The notes under the pieces: model-generated
The model's database searches: none
Told to the model about the DNA's origin: nothing
The model's input: only the letters and a program-made list of their open reading frames with translations
Shown: positions 1 to 9,990 of the stretch, one piece after another
Numbering within the stretch: the stretch's first letter is position 1
Layout of the letters: each line of letters starts with the position of its first letter
Assembly (NCBI GenBank): GCA_027575765.1
Contig: JANBPT010000725.1
Span: 1-24,696, forward strand
Reading direction: 5' to 3'
From: Tieghemiomyces parasiticus
Taxonomy: Eukaryota; Kickxellomycota; Dimargaritomycetes; Dimargaritales; Dimargaritaceae
DNA length: 24,696 nt
Made by a program: the position numbers and the translations under genes

Positions 1-17
1 TATATATATATATATAT
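1..17. repeat. (TA)n dinucleotide microsatellite at window edge
   Basis: An uninterrupted TA alternation begins at the first base of the window, so it probably extends to the left. It is a simple repeat with no visible gene attached. Confidence 0.9.
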
Positions 18-471
18 TCAAATGGCCCTCATATCGTTCTCCATTACCGTGCAGGCCTGTCCGACGCCCCACTGCGGTAAGCGAGATCTCAATGGGGTGC
101 TCCACATCCCTTCTTCTCCTACTCATGTCAAGAGAAATTTCCTGCCTGGCGAAGGCGGAAGTGGGCTAAGGCTAGTGCATGTAGCTGAGGATTGATACGG
201 TGGAGTTGAGAGTGGCCCATAGTTTCTAGCACACCACTAGGCTTGTTAGCGCCCAGGGTCCTGATAATAGGTCTAGTTATTCTGAATATAGTAGCTCACT
301 TATTGTCACCAAATGCTCTGACACGCTTTTTCGGAGAGAACAGTTGCGAAGGTCATCAGCGTAGAACCTACCTGCCATGCAGAATGATGGAATGTCGAAC
401 TACGTGGTTAGAAGGGGTAGTTCCCCTTTCTCTTCACTATTCGGTTCGGAACCTTACCCTATAGGTCTGGA

Positions 472-492
472 TTTTTTTATTTAATAAAAAAA
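472..492. repeat. A/T-only near-perfect palindrome with AATAAA on both strands
   Basis: Seven T, then ATTTAAT, then seven A: the arms 472-481 and 483-492 are exact reverse complements of 10 bases around a single centre base. AATAAA can be read on both strands, so it could act as a bidirectional cleavage/polyadenylation signal between convergent transcripts. No gene is recognised on either side, so that role is inference. Low-complexity A/T DNA produces such structures by chance. Confidence 0.6.
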
Positions 493-3380
493 CATTATAA
501 TTGACGAGTTACTGATTTTCTTCGGCTATGGATCGATGATACCGACATAATGCTGTCATCAACCTTTGGTATTGTCTCGAAGCCCCAGACCACAACCTAG
601 AATCACATGATGTCTAACGTGTCGGTCCCAGGATAGGCCGATGCCATGGGCTCATAAAGCTCATAAACATTGGTGTGCGTAAATGTAGGTCGTCGATTTC
701 CAGGTGAGCTCTGTATATTCCTGCCACAAGTACATCAGCATGCAAAACTACATTCGGCGGCGCGGGTGGCGGCAGGGATATTGTACGGGGCACGGTCGAC
801 TTGGTCCGCGATGAATCCAGGATAGGGCACTCGTTCTCTATACAGCCAGTCTTAGCTATTGGCCAGAAAAACGACCGAATATCCCCAAAATGGTTCATTT
901 CTCACCTTCACCTTCTCTCTGTCCTTTATATTTTGCATTGGCGAGCTACCTTCTCACACACCAGCCAATCTTTCCCAGGTAGCGGCAGGCTTTCCCCTCT
1001 CCCAAAAGATCTGTTTTAAGTCAACAATAACAACTCCTATCCCTTGTAGCCGACTAATGTGTAGGCGGTGTGATTAAATTTAGAACCTAGGATGTCCTTG
1101 AGGCATATCTACATCGTCAAAGATGTGTCACTGGGGATAGCCGAAATCAAGTCCTCCCCCACACCAAACGGCCTCCCGCCATGGAGGCTCACATACTTTA
1201 ACGATGTATGGTCCATTAAAAACATCGGCTGGAAAGGCGGCAATACATCCATACTTTTCACCTGACTTCACTTTGACCAGCTTGTCCGCGACTCTTTTCT
1301 GTTACTATCTCGTTGATCCCTTCTCAAGCTCTTCCCTTAGACCACACGCTCTGCTACATCCTCCCCCCGGCTACTCAGCACTATTCTTACGTCGGACTGT
1401 TAGGACGGAATCAACTCGGGTAACAAGCTTCACGAACTCATCACCAAAAAACCATTCGTCGTGGCCTCGGTTCTACTCCGTCTGGGGAGATCCCTACCAG
1501 ACTATAGCGCCGATTAACGAGAAAATCTCGGATGTATCCGACGGCTAGGTTAAGTTTACCGGAGGAGACGTTGACAACCAGAGCAAAGTGCTTAAAAAAA
1601 AGCATAACATCAATGCCATGTCCATGGTCTTTTTTACCGGTGTGGTAAGGTCAGGCTAAATGCCGGTTACGCTGAACCTTAACCCTATCCACTTCCAAGG
1701 GTTCTTTGAGCAATCTTTCACCTCAGAGGTCGTGATCATCGCTGTTTCCCTCGCCAATTAGCATTATCAGGAGAGTCACTATTTAATAGTGGCTAAAGTG
1801 ATGTGCTAAACGAATAAACATGCTACCTGGGAAGGTAACTGAATTCGCAATATAGGCAGCGATAGCTGATTTTACTGCTAGGTGATAGCAGTTTAACCGT
1901 TTATTAAAGCGGGTTTAATATTACGGGGCGAGAGCTTGGAAAGATGCCATTATCTCATCATTTCACCGCACTTTAGTTGGTATTAGACAATCCCTAGGAC
2001 ATAGCACTTGGCGGCTAGAACCAGCAGCCAGGTCATAAAGGTAGAACTATGCCATTCCAACCAGAGAAGCGGCATTCGGAAGGTAAGTATTAATCCCGGT
2101 GGATTATATGCGGAAATCGATTGCTTAGTGTATTCACCAGAGGGGGGAACTGGACGTCAGTGGAGGCATGAAACACCTGGTGGTTGGCAGGGCTGCATAG
2201 TTCCGTATTCCAGTGCAGAAGAGTGCATACGGTAGGAGTGGCAGTGGTGAAGGCTATTGTCAGCTGCACACCTGCCAGTCGGGGCTATTCTGCCAGTATG
2301 GCCCAGCCTCTGTCCCTGTCAAGGTTTCCAGTAATTGCCGATAGGTGCCCAAGCACTTTTCTGTCTTCAAGGGTGACCCGGTCCGTTTGTTGCTGGGTTA
2401 ACCACGGTAAAAGGCTGGTGGGTCAAGAGGTGGTAGAACTTGTGGTGGTGGCTAGTTCGTGAGTGACCTTGGCTGCGATACCCGTCGTATGATATGGATC
2501 GACACTCGGACCATAGCACAGGAACTTGCCCCTTCCCTTCAGCTATTTAAGCCGCTAGCGGATCGCTCAGACGGCCATTCCTCTGGAATGAATGGACAGG
2601 GTGGGATGAGATGGGTGGCAGTAACCCTACATCCTTGGCTTCACTAAGGAAGCCCTTAATCTATATATACGGATCCGCAGTAACTTGCACTCAGAAAAGT
2701 TTCTGGCGCCAAGGGTTATATCTTGGTCGGCATCCTAAGGATCGCTGACCGACACTCCGTCACGATGTGGCAACCGCACCATCTGCTTAGCCAGGGTATT
2801 TTTTTTACCCCATTTAGCAAGTCAACCAGCTAAGAGGAGGCCCAATGAGGGGGGCCCGCCATCGGCTTAATTTTCCACGCGGGCTCTGAACTCGTGTGGG
2901 CGGCGCCCCTCCCCCGTCTGAATACCCCGTAGTTGGGGAGGCAAAGGGCACTCGATAAGCGCGCCTAAACTCCTTTTCCGTGTAATCCTCATAATTCAAA
3001 CCACCGGTAGACAAAGTCGGTTTCGCCCGTCGTTTTAAATGGCCATTCGTGCCCCACCTGGTCACCCGGTCTCAATACATGCATACTTGGGGTGGCATCC
3101 TGCCGAGTCGGAAAGTGTAATGTCAGCGGACGAGCAGTGATCTCCTCCTTGAAGACCTGTCAGTTAGAAAAAATAAATTAACAGTCAGACAGATTCCGAC
3201 AAGCGAAGTGGTTCTACGTTATAAGGCAGGGGCTAGGACCATCCCACGAAGCTGGATTTGGTTGACCAAAGCTACACAGCCATGGTGGAGTTCCTTTCTC
3301 TTTAGTTTCAACCACGTTAACCAGTATTCTTTACAATAATAAGATATCCTACAACACGTACCCATTAGGACATAGCCCGA

Positions 3381-3423
3381 CCTCCCCCCCTCCCGGCACC
3401 TTCGTCTCAAGGCTTTCCCCACC
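3381..3423 (+). promoter_or_regulatory. Pyrimidine-rich core promoter / leader of the thioredoxin-like gene
   Basis: The 43 bases just before the ATG are dominated by C and T on the sense strand and end in CCCCACC immediately before ATGG, a strong eukaryotic initiation context. CT-rich tracts close to the start are common in filamentous-fungal promoters and leaders. I see no convincing TATA box at the expected distance. Confidence 0.35.
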
Positions 3424-3852
3424 ATGGAACCCGTCACTTCTTATACACTCCCGTCCCACCTTTTTTCCGCTACGGGCCCTGTGACCCACCAACCGCGGCG
3501 CCTCACCAACCGGGAAATCCGGGAGCGGCGCGAACCTGCTATAGATATCATGTCCGAGTATCAGCTCAAGTGCCTCCGCCGGGAGAATCGAGTCGTTGTT
3601 GTAGCGTTCATTTCAGTCTGGAGTAAGGATTCCAAGATTTTGGTGCCGTACATTCTGGAATTGGCCAGGCAGTTCAAGGGCCGGGTGTGCTTTGCCAAGA
3701 TTGACATCGACTTGTTTGTGGATATCGCTGGCCATCACCGCGTACGGCTTCCGCCCAGTTTCGTCTTTTACAAGGACGGCGAAACCGATAGGTCGCTCCT
3801 CTACCGGCCCACGCCTGACGACCTAAAGGCCGCCGTGGAGAAGCTGTTGTAG
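3424..3852 (+). CDS. Thioredoxin-like protein without the CxxC active site
   Basis: The protein is 142 aa. Residues about 38-142 follow the thioredoxin fold in order: a first strand and helix, the hydrophobic strand RVVVVAFISVW (56-66), the active-site turn, a long helix (LVPYILELARQF), the strand CFAKIDID, then LPPSFVFYKDG (109-119) with the cis-proline at P111, and a final helix PDDLKAAVEKLL. At the active site the usual WCGPCK is W66-S67-K68-D69-S70-K71, so both cysteines are serine, and the buried aspartate of the preceding strand is A61. Classical disulfide reductase activity is therefore not expected; a structural, chaperone or binding role is inferred. Residues 1-37 are an extension beyond a typical ~105-aa thioredoxin; they contain several Ser/Thr and Arg and might target the protein to an organelle, but this is uncertain. 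The ATG is chosen because it sits in CACCATGG; an in-frame Met43 would trim into the domain start. The frame is single-exon and complete. The nearest gene, beta-tubulin, is convergent and 1.4 kb away. Confidence 0.75.
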   Translation: MEPVTSYTLPSHLFSATGPVTHQPRRLTNREIRERREPAIDIMSEYQLKCLRRENRVVVVAFISVWSKDSKILVPYILELARQFKGRVCFAKIDIDLFVDIAGHHRVRLPPSFVFYKDGETDRSLLYRPTPDDLKAAVEKLL

Positions 3853-5254
3853 CAAGGGGCCCCTTTCTTTCGACTCTATCGGGCCAGCCCTGACGAATAA
3901 TAGCAAACCCAGGTGAGCGTTCATACCATGCACTTTGTTTCCATCCCCCATGTTCGGCTTTACAATATAAAATAACCATACCCATGTTAACAAGAGCATG
4001 CGCCGATTGGACCGTTGCCGTGTAAGCCATAGCGGGTCGACGTAACGAAACAAGCCGGTATAGCACCCTTCCCTCTAGGATATCACATCCGCTCAAGAAG
4101 GCGTCACCAAATACGAGAAGTACTATCGTGTGAACTGACTCTCCCTTCCTTGGACTATCCAATACCGCAACTCGCCGCTCACGGCCCTATCCTACCATCA
4201 GCACCCTTGACATTACCGAAATCGCCGAACAGACCAAGTTGTGCCAACCAGACTATCTCAAATAGTGAAAGCTGTTTTTGGTATTTCTATGGTGAACTTC
4301 TCTGCCACCCAAGGATGGAACACCTTACCGCCGTCGACGCATCCGGGCACTTGGTCGGTATACTAGGTACTCGTGGAAGTGGGAAATAAAAATCGTATAA
4401 TTTGTACGGTTTACACCAATATATACGGTGTCGACCACTGGGCCTTAGCTAAGCAAAAATGGGTTGGGAGAACCCCCCCCCATACTACGCTTTGACGACC
4501 TCCTCAAGCGCCCCTCTAGGGCCACGACCAACCTAACCGCGACATGCAACGGGCCAATAAGTACCAGGCGCCTCGAGAAACGGTTGGCGGCCCACCGTGG
4601 CCTCGCAACTCAACCACAATACAATTTCAATCAAGTGCACCAACTTTTGCTCCTGTTTGAGATCGACATCCACCGCCCAATATCAAATTCATCGGTTTCC
4701 TCTCTCTCTGGGGTCATACTACTTTTGCGGTATTCGCTACCTGACCTTGATCGATTCCAACCTATACCTCCTCAAATCGATATAGTATCTGATTACTCTA
4801 TCCCGCTGTTCGTATACTATACCGGGCTCTTTCCTTCGTTGATGTCACGCAACCCCGATGTATGGTTCATGTTACAGCTGTGTAATTTAGAAAGTGCTGG
4901 AAAATGGGATACCTGATCATTTTAATAGATACTGCTAAAGAAATGAAGCTGGTAGAATAGGAGGGCGGATAGCGGATGAGCCGAAGAGGGAACTAATCAG
5001 AGGCAGGGGGGAGGCACGACGCGAACAGAAAAATGCGGGAAAGGGGCAGAGAGGTGCACAAGGCCGGGCAGTATATTCCCAGCCGGCGGCCATGACGAAC
5101 CAGGCAAAACAAAAATAACGCAGGCTAGTGAGAGCTCCGCCATGACACGCGATCCAGGCGCGATACACAGGCGGGCGGATCGTAAGGATGGAGCATGGCG
5201 CCCCCTTTTCATGCGGGTAGAGTCAGATGGACCATCATGAACTTGGCATACGCG
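3853..5254. other. Intergenic region between convergent genes
   Basis: This 1.4 kb separates the ends of the thioredoxin-like gene and beta-tubulin. No conserved protein is seen. An open frame at 4464-4916 begins with TTG rather than ATG and has no recognisable domain. Possible weak 3' signals are the A/T-rich AATATAAAATAA near 3963-3975 for the plus-strand gene and a minus-strand ATTAAA at 4921-4926, about 330 nt past the tubulin stop. I would not rely on either. Confidence 0.45.
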
Positions 5255-7434
5255 CTACAGCTGCTCATGATCGTAGGCACCCTCGGCTTGGACTTGCTCA
5301 GCCTCCATGCCAATGTCATAGGCCGCTTCCTGTTCGTCTTCGTAGAGCCCTTCCTCGTCGTCGATGGTGGCGTCCTGGTACTGCTGGTACTCGGACACGA
5401 GGTCGTTCATGTTGGACTCGGCCTCGGTAAATTCCATCTCGTCCATACCCTCGTCGGTGTACCAGTGGAGGAAAGCCTTGCGGCGGAACATGACCGAGAA
5501 TTGCTCCTGGACCCGCCGGAACAGAGACTGGATAGCCGTGTTGTTACCAATAAAGGTCGACGCGAGCTCCATTCCAGCGGGCGGGATGTCGCAGTACACG
5601 GTCTGCACGTTGTTGGGGATCCACTCTACAAAGTTGGAGCTGTTCTGCTTGCGGATTTTGTTAAGCTGCTCCTCGGCATCGCGCTGCGAGATCTTGCCGC
5701 GGAACAGGCAGGCTGCCGTCAAGTAGCGCCCGTGGCTCGGGTCCGAAGCGGCCATCATGTTTGTACGGCTAAAGAGCTGCTGGGTCAGGTCGTTCACGGT
5801 GACGTTGCGGAAGTCTTTGGAGGCTATGGCGGTCAGCGGGGCGAAGCCTACCATGAAGAAGTGCAGGCGCGGGAACGGCACCAGGTTGACGGACATCTTG
5901 CGCAGATCCGAGTTAAGCTGACCTGGGAAGCGGAGCGAGGTAGTAACACCGCTCATGACGGTGGTGACCAGGCGGTTCAGGTCGGCGTAGGACGGCGAAC
6001 CCAGCTTGAGCGTGCTGTGGCAGATATTGTAGAGGGCCTCGTTGTCGATGCAGAAGGTCGCGTCCGAGTTCTCCACCAGGTGGTGCACGGACAAGGTGGC
6101 GTTGTAGGGCTCCACCACCGTCTCGGACACCTTGGGCGAGGGTACCACCGAGAAGGTGGACATCATGCGGTCCGGGTACTCCTCGCGGATCTTCTGGATG
6201 ATGAGCGAACCCAGGCCGGAACCAGTGCCGCCGCCTAGCGAGTGCAACACCTGGAAACCTTGCATGGCGTCGCAGGCCTCGGTTTCCTTGCGCACCACGT
6301 CGATGATCTCGTCAATGAGCTCAGCGCCCTCCGTGTAGTACCCGGTGGCCCAGTTGTTGCCGGCACCAGTGCTACCGTGGATCATATTGTCGGGGCGGAA
6401 CAGCGCGCTGTGCGCGCTGCGGCGGATGGAATCGATGGAGCCGGGTTCCAGGTCGACGCAGACGGCGCTGATTAAAATGAGACGGGGGAATATGGGAAAC
6501 GTATGTGATGGTTAGCGGTGGCAGAGAGGGGATAGGGTAGGGGGAAGGTAGCCCAGAAGCGGCCGGGACAATACATATCTGAAAGCGTCCGCATGGGCCC
6601 GAGCAGGGCTTAGAAAACATTACAGGTGGGTAATGGACGTCGGACTCGCCTTATCAACCCCTAAACTTACCGAGGCACAAACTTGCGCTCCCGGGCCTCA
6701 TTGAAGTACACATCGATCTTGGCCAGCTCGAGCGGATTGCTACCGACGTAGTGGCCCTTCTCGTCGATGCCATGTTCCTTGGCGATGGTCTCCCAGAAGT
6801 TGAGGCCGAGCTATGGTAATGGGGGAGGGGAGAGGCGGGTGGGGCAAGGGGGAAGCTTAGCCAGATTGTTCATTGTCCAGCATGCTAGAGGTAGGGCCGA
6901 GGGTATAGGCCTTCCTAGCGAATCGTTTGGACAGATAGCTAGGAATATATCCAAAGGCTGCGGCTTGTGGGTCCCCGGATGGCAGCCGGGAAATTAAGAT
7001 AACGATAACGCGCTCTTAATCATATACAGTGGGACCCGACGGATGCGCGACCCCGTCGTTTAACTAACCTGGTTACCGCATTGACCTTAGGTCGCAAGGC
7101 GTAATAAATAGGGGGACGGCGTGAGGCGTATTTAAGAATTCATTAACATAACAAGCTAAGGGCTAATGTATGGCTATCCTGTCCACGGTGTCAGAGCGAC
7201 CGCTCGGCAGGCCAACGTACAACCTTTTCGAGCGGTGACGGTCACAGTGAGCTTCCACGTTGAGTTTGCTCGGCTAGTTCCAGCAATAGCCATTTGACCG
7301 CAGGGCACCCCCTTCTAGGCAGTTGTAGGCTTCGTAGGCGGCAGTAAATGTACTTCATCCCCGCATCGACCAATGTGTAGGCGGAAACCCGAGCATAGGA
7401 ACTTACCGGTCTGGATGTTGATGATTTCTCTCAT
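5255..7434 (-). CDS. TUB2: Beta-tubulin, four exons
   Basis: Beta-tubulin pairs with alpha-tubulin to form microtubules and hydrolyses GTP on assembly. Exons on the minus strand are 7434-7407, 7085-7069, 6810-6671 and 6467-5255; joined they give 1398 nt and a 465-aa protein in one frame. Numbering matches the family residue for residue: MREI at the N-terminus, GQCGNQ at 10-15, Y50, the GTP-binding signature GGGTGSG at 140-146, F167, F200, N204 and N226, and the conserved ending AFLHWYT...GMDEMEF before YQQYQDAT (to 429). The start ATG lies in TTCACCATGA. Oddities: N6 instead of His, A198 instead of Glu (both positions linked to benzimidazole resistance in fungi), S165, an altered M-loop (AIASKDFR at 275-282 where SRG...YR is usual), and an acidic C-terminal tail of 36 residues, about twice the usual length. 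Conservation falls between residues 275 and 360, so this may be a divergent paralogue or a fast-evolving sole copy. The splicing pattern is inferred from consensus sites and protein conservation; the tubulin identity is certain. Confidence 0.95.
6468..6670 (-). other. TUB2: Beta-tubulin intron 3 (203 nt, phase 2)
   Basis: The donor is GTAAGT (6670-6665) and the acceptor is TTTTAATCAG, read on the minus strand. The join restores CG+C as Arg62 followed by [10 protein letters not shown]. Confidence 0.93.
6671..6810 (-). other. TUB2: Beta-tubulin exon 3 (140 nt)
   Basis: It encodes residues 16-61 and the first two bases of Arg62, from [14 protein letters not shown] to ERKFVPR. This is a highly conserved stretch and confirms the splice joins on both sides. 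Confidence 0.94.
6811..7068 (-). other. TUB2: Beta-tubulin intron 2 (258 nt, phase 0)
   Basis: The donor is GTTAGT and the acceptor CATAG follows a CT-rich tract, read on the minus strand. It falls between codons 15 and 16. Confidence 0.9.
7069..7085 (-). other. TUB2: Beta-tubulin exon 2, a 17-nt microexon
   Basis: The 17 bases complete Gly10 and encode Gln11-Cys12-Gly13-Asn14-Gln15, the invariant nucleotide-contacting segment of all beta-tubulins. They are flanked by an AG acceptor at 7087-7086 and a GTTAGT donor at 7068-7063. Without this exon the message would lack these residues and be out of frame, so the sequence and the frame both require it. Confidence 0.93.
7086..7406 (-). other. 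TUB2: Beta-tubulin intron 1 (321 nt, phase 1)
   Basis: The donor is GTAAGT and the acceptor is CCTAAG, read on the minus strand. The intron interrupts codon 10. No ORF or other feature is seen inside. Confidence 0.88.
7407..7434 (-). other. TUB2: Beta-tubulin exon 1 (28 nt)
   Basis: This exon encodes MREIINIQT plus the first base of the Gly10 codon and ends at a GTAAGT donor (7406-7401). The MREI tetrapeptide is the motif through which animal cells sense nascent tubulin to autoregulate its mRNA; whether fungi use it is not known from this sequence. Confidence 0.92.
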
Positions 7435-7460
7435 GGTGAATGAAACGGATGGCAAAGTTG

Positions 7461-7499
7461 GAGCAGGGGATTCGGGAAGACTGGAAGGGGGGAAAAAGG
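7461..7499 (-). promoter_or_regulatory. Pyrimidine-rich tract upstream of beta-tubulin
   Basis: Read on the minus strand, the bases about 27-65 before the tubulin ATG are mostly C and T, including runs of T and C. This resembles the CT-rich promoter or leader elements of strongly expressed fungal genes. No clear TATA box is seen further upstream. Confidence 0.35.
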
Positions 7500-9984
7500 T
7501 AGTTTGAATCGAATAGAGTGGACGGGGCGAGACATTAAAGCTGGGATAGGGTGGAGTTAACTAATGTGTGTACTTCACATGCGGGGCTCAGAGCAAGGCC
7601 AACGGGCCAAACCGTGGAGGGCCCGAGAGTGCGAATGACAGTGGGCCCCCGGTGATACCGGCGCAGTCGATGGCCCGGCTACCTCGGTGCCCTTCTGTGA
7701 ACAAAAGGAGGGCGAGGCTGAGTAGGCCTGGACCTCCACCATTCTCTCGCATACCCTAGACCTCCCCTCGTTCCTTGCTTCTTCTTTCACTTCCATTGGG
7801 TCCGTGGCCAGTCTAGTGTCAGGCCGAGATGAGGACACGGTGGACAATCATAACCAATTCGCGGACCGAAGCAGCGCTGCGCCCGCCCCCTCCTCCAATT
7901 GCAAGGGTCGAGTCACCCTAGTTTCAACGTACCTTGGTGGAGAGGTCACGCTTAAAAGGTAAAAGCCCGAAAAACTACTTGGCACAGCGGACTAATTACG
8001 AAAGTGTGGTGTACAGATGGTCTAGTCAAAACATATGGCAGGTGAAAAATGCATGAGCAATGCGTTAGCCGCACGGCTTCGATGGTGGGCCACGGTGCAG
8101 GTCTGCGTGGTGGGGCTGAGGAGATACGTCAAGCTAGGTTACATTTGACCACTCATACAACCAGCCGTCCTCGAGTCGGAGTCGAAATTACACCGTAAGC
8201 AGGTCTGCCCGCACCTGCGGTGTACCGTAGGGGACCTGGGGTGGACGAATGTGGTCGTATTGTAAAGTTGTTTACGTAGGCGTAGATCCCCGCGTAAACA
8301 GTTGGGTAACACTATGCATCTTAGAAGGGGGATGGCGTTTGAGGCATAAACTGCGTGGTGGGCGGGCCTTCGGCTAAGCTATTGACCTCTCTCCCCCCCC
8401 CAGTTATTCTGAAAGCGGGAGGCCGGAACTGAGGCGGCGGGCTTGGATGGGTAATTCGGCTGGATCATTGGGTTGAGGCAGGAATAGAGAAGTATGGGTG
8501 ATACAACCCAACGGCTCACAATAGCCATGTGTAAATGGGCCACATTGGTGCCCATGCACTAGCCGATATTATGCCCCCCCATTTCTCTGTACCCCGCTTT
8601 TGCACTAGGGTACTCGAGAGCACCAGGTGTCAGCGGTGGTTACAAGTGGCAATCGGGACCCCGAATTCCCTCCCCGCTTGGCTCGGAGCGCTGGAACGCT
8701 GCCCAAAGACACTGTCTGATTCGACATTTATTTAAGTAATTTACATTACTCTCCCCCCTCCCACGTCTGTTTCATCCTCTCAACTCGAATATTGCAAGGT
8801 GGGTTCCATGGGTAACCTACTTCTCCGCCGCCAGATCCTGCGTAGACCCCACAGCCGCTTCATGTCCTTGGTCTGGTCTAATAAGAGCTAGGCCGGGCCC
8901 CTGCCTGACCACTGCTGGGACTGCTTTTGAAGACCGCACTGGAAAATCCAATTTCGCAGTATGGCACGGTACTCACAGTGTCGGAAACCGATGGACGGGT
9001 CTATTAGAAGCCACTCTACATGTACTATGTGCACGCACTCATGAGTGGTATCGGCTGACCAAGATTTAGGACTATGTACCGCCGATTAGCCCTGCTCGGC
9101 ATGGCTGTTGGAAAAGAAAAACGCAAAGATTGTCCACCTCGTTTTAGACTGCTCACATAGGCATATCGTATTGGTCCCCACCCTCTCCACCCCCCCCCCC
9201 TCACCCTCACAGCCCGACCCTTTAGGACCCAGCCTACGCAGACATACCTCGCTATTGCGTTATGACAGATGTACGAGTTCCAACCGCAATCAAGTGAGGT
9301 CATTTGACCCGCTGGCCGCCCCTCATGCTGGGTAGCAGAGTCATCATCTACGTCGCACCCTTCCTTCCCCCATTACCCCTGGAATGCCTCCCCTCTTCCT
9401 TCGCCCTTTCGTGTCACGATGTGGGTGTGTGAATAGAACATAAAGGAAAGTCACTATCCGTTCAACGTGTAAGATTATAGTAAAGAAAAAAATATCAATG
9501 AGCGCCACTGTAAGCCGGGCTTGCTTGCTGTGCTATAAGCCCTCCGACCCGGCCTGATGGGGGGTGTCAGCTGGTCTCTATGACCAGGGTCGGCAAGAAA
9601 GGGTAGGCACAGCCAAAACAAGTGCGTCGGCCGTTTTTTCGTGTTGTACATCTGGCTGAGTGATTCCCAAAAGCCCTCTTGTCCGCGCCCTGGTCTGCTT
9701 TACTACTAACGTCCCACGCCGCATGCGCGTGGTCCAACTCCTGCAGCTGAAGTGAGGCAGTACCTACATAACTTTGTACTAGCCCTACACGCCGCCTCCC
9801 GGTCGGTATGATTTCATAAGTGTTGGGCCACAGCCAGCCAACGTTTCAGTGTGCCCTTGACATGTCACATTCGGCGGTCGTTGATTACTGACTGAGCCAC
9901 GACTCCTTCATTTTTGGGAGGGAAATTGGTCGATACAGTAGAGCTACGGGACGTATTATAATACACATGTCTGCGATCGATGGG

Positions 9985-9990
9985 TTTATT
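9985..9990 (-). terminator. Candidate poly(A) signal AATAAA of the kinase gene
   Basis: A perfect AATAAA is read on the minus strand about 336 nt past the kinase stop, close to where the CT-rich sense-strand bias of the 3' flank fades. Both facts fit a 3' UTR end just beyond it. A six-base motif alone is weak evidence. Confidence 0.35.

Larger units (their letters stand above)
1..3423. other. Intergenic region with no recognisable gene
   Basis: I see no conserved protein, RNA gene or mobile element in this 3.4 kb. The open frames are short (the longest ATG-started one, 1204-1548 on the plus strand, is 114 codons) and their translations have no domain I recognise. It holds the TA repeat at the left edge, the A/T palindrome at 472-492, a small hairpin with a T-only loop (GGGTA/TACCC arms, 2794-2810), and a pyrimidine-rich stretch just before the thioredoxin-like gene. 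A small exon of a spliced gene could be missed by eye. Confidence 0.5.

Noticed and set aside
1776..1918. Three small hairpins in a row (for example ACTGCTA/TAGCAGT at 1874-1892)
   Set aside because: Seven-base arms with short loops are expected several times by chance in 25 kb, and there is no T-run, gene or conserved element beside them.
4366..4386. P-loop-like GTRGSGK translation
   Set aside because: It is followed directly by a TAA stop, in a frame that starts with TTG and has no other NTPase motif.
4464..4916. 150-codon frame on the plus strand
   Set aside because: It begins with TTG, has no ATG at its start, and shows no domain; frames of this size occur by chance in this length of DNA.
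5195..6238. 347-codon open frame on the plus strand
   Set aside because: It lies antisense to the last exon of beta-tubulin. The GC-rich codon choice of tubulin avoids stop codons in this antisense frame; the translation is Val/Leu/His/Gly-rich and matches nothing I know.
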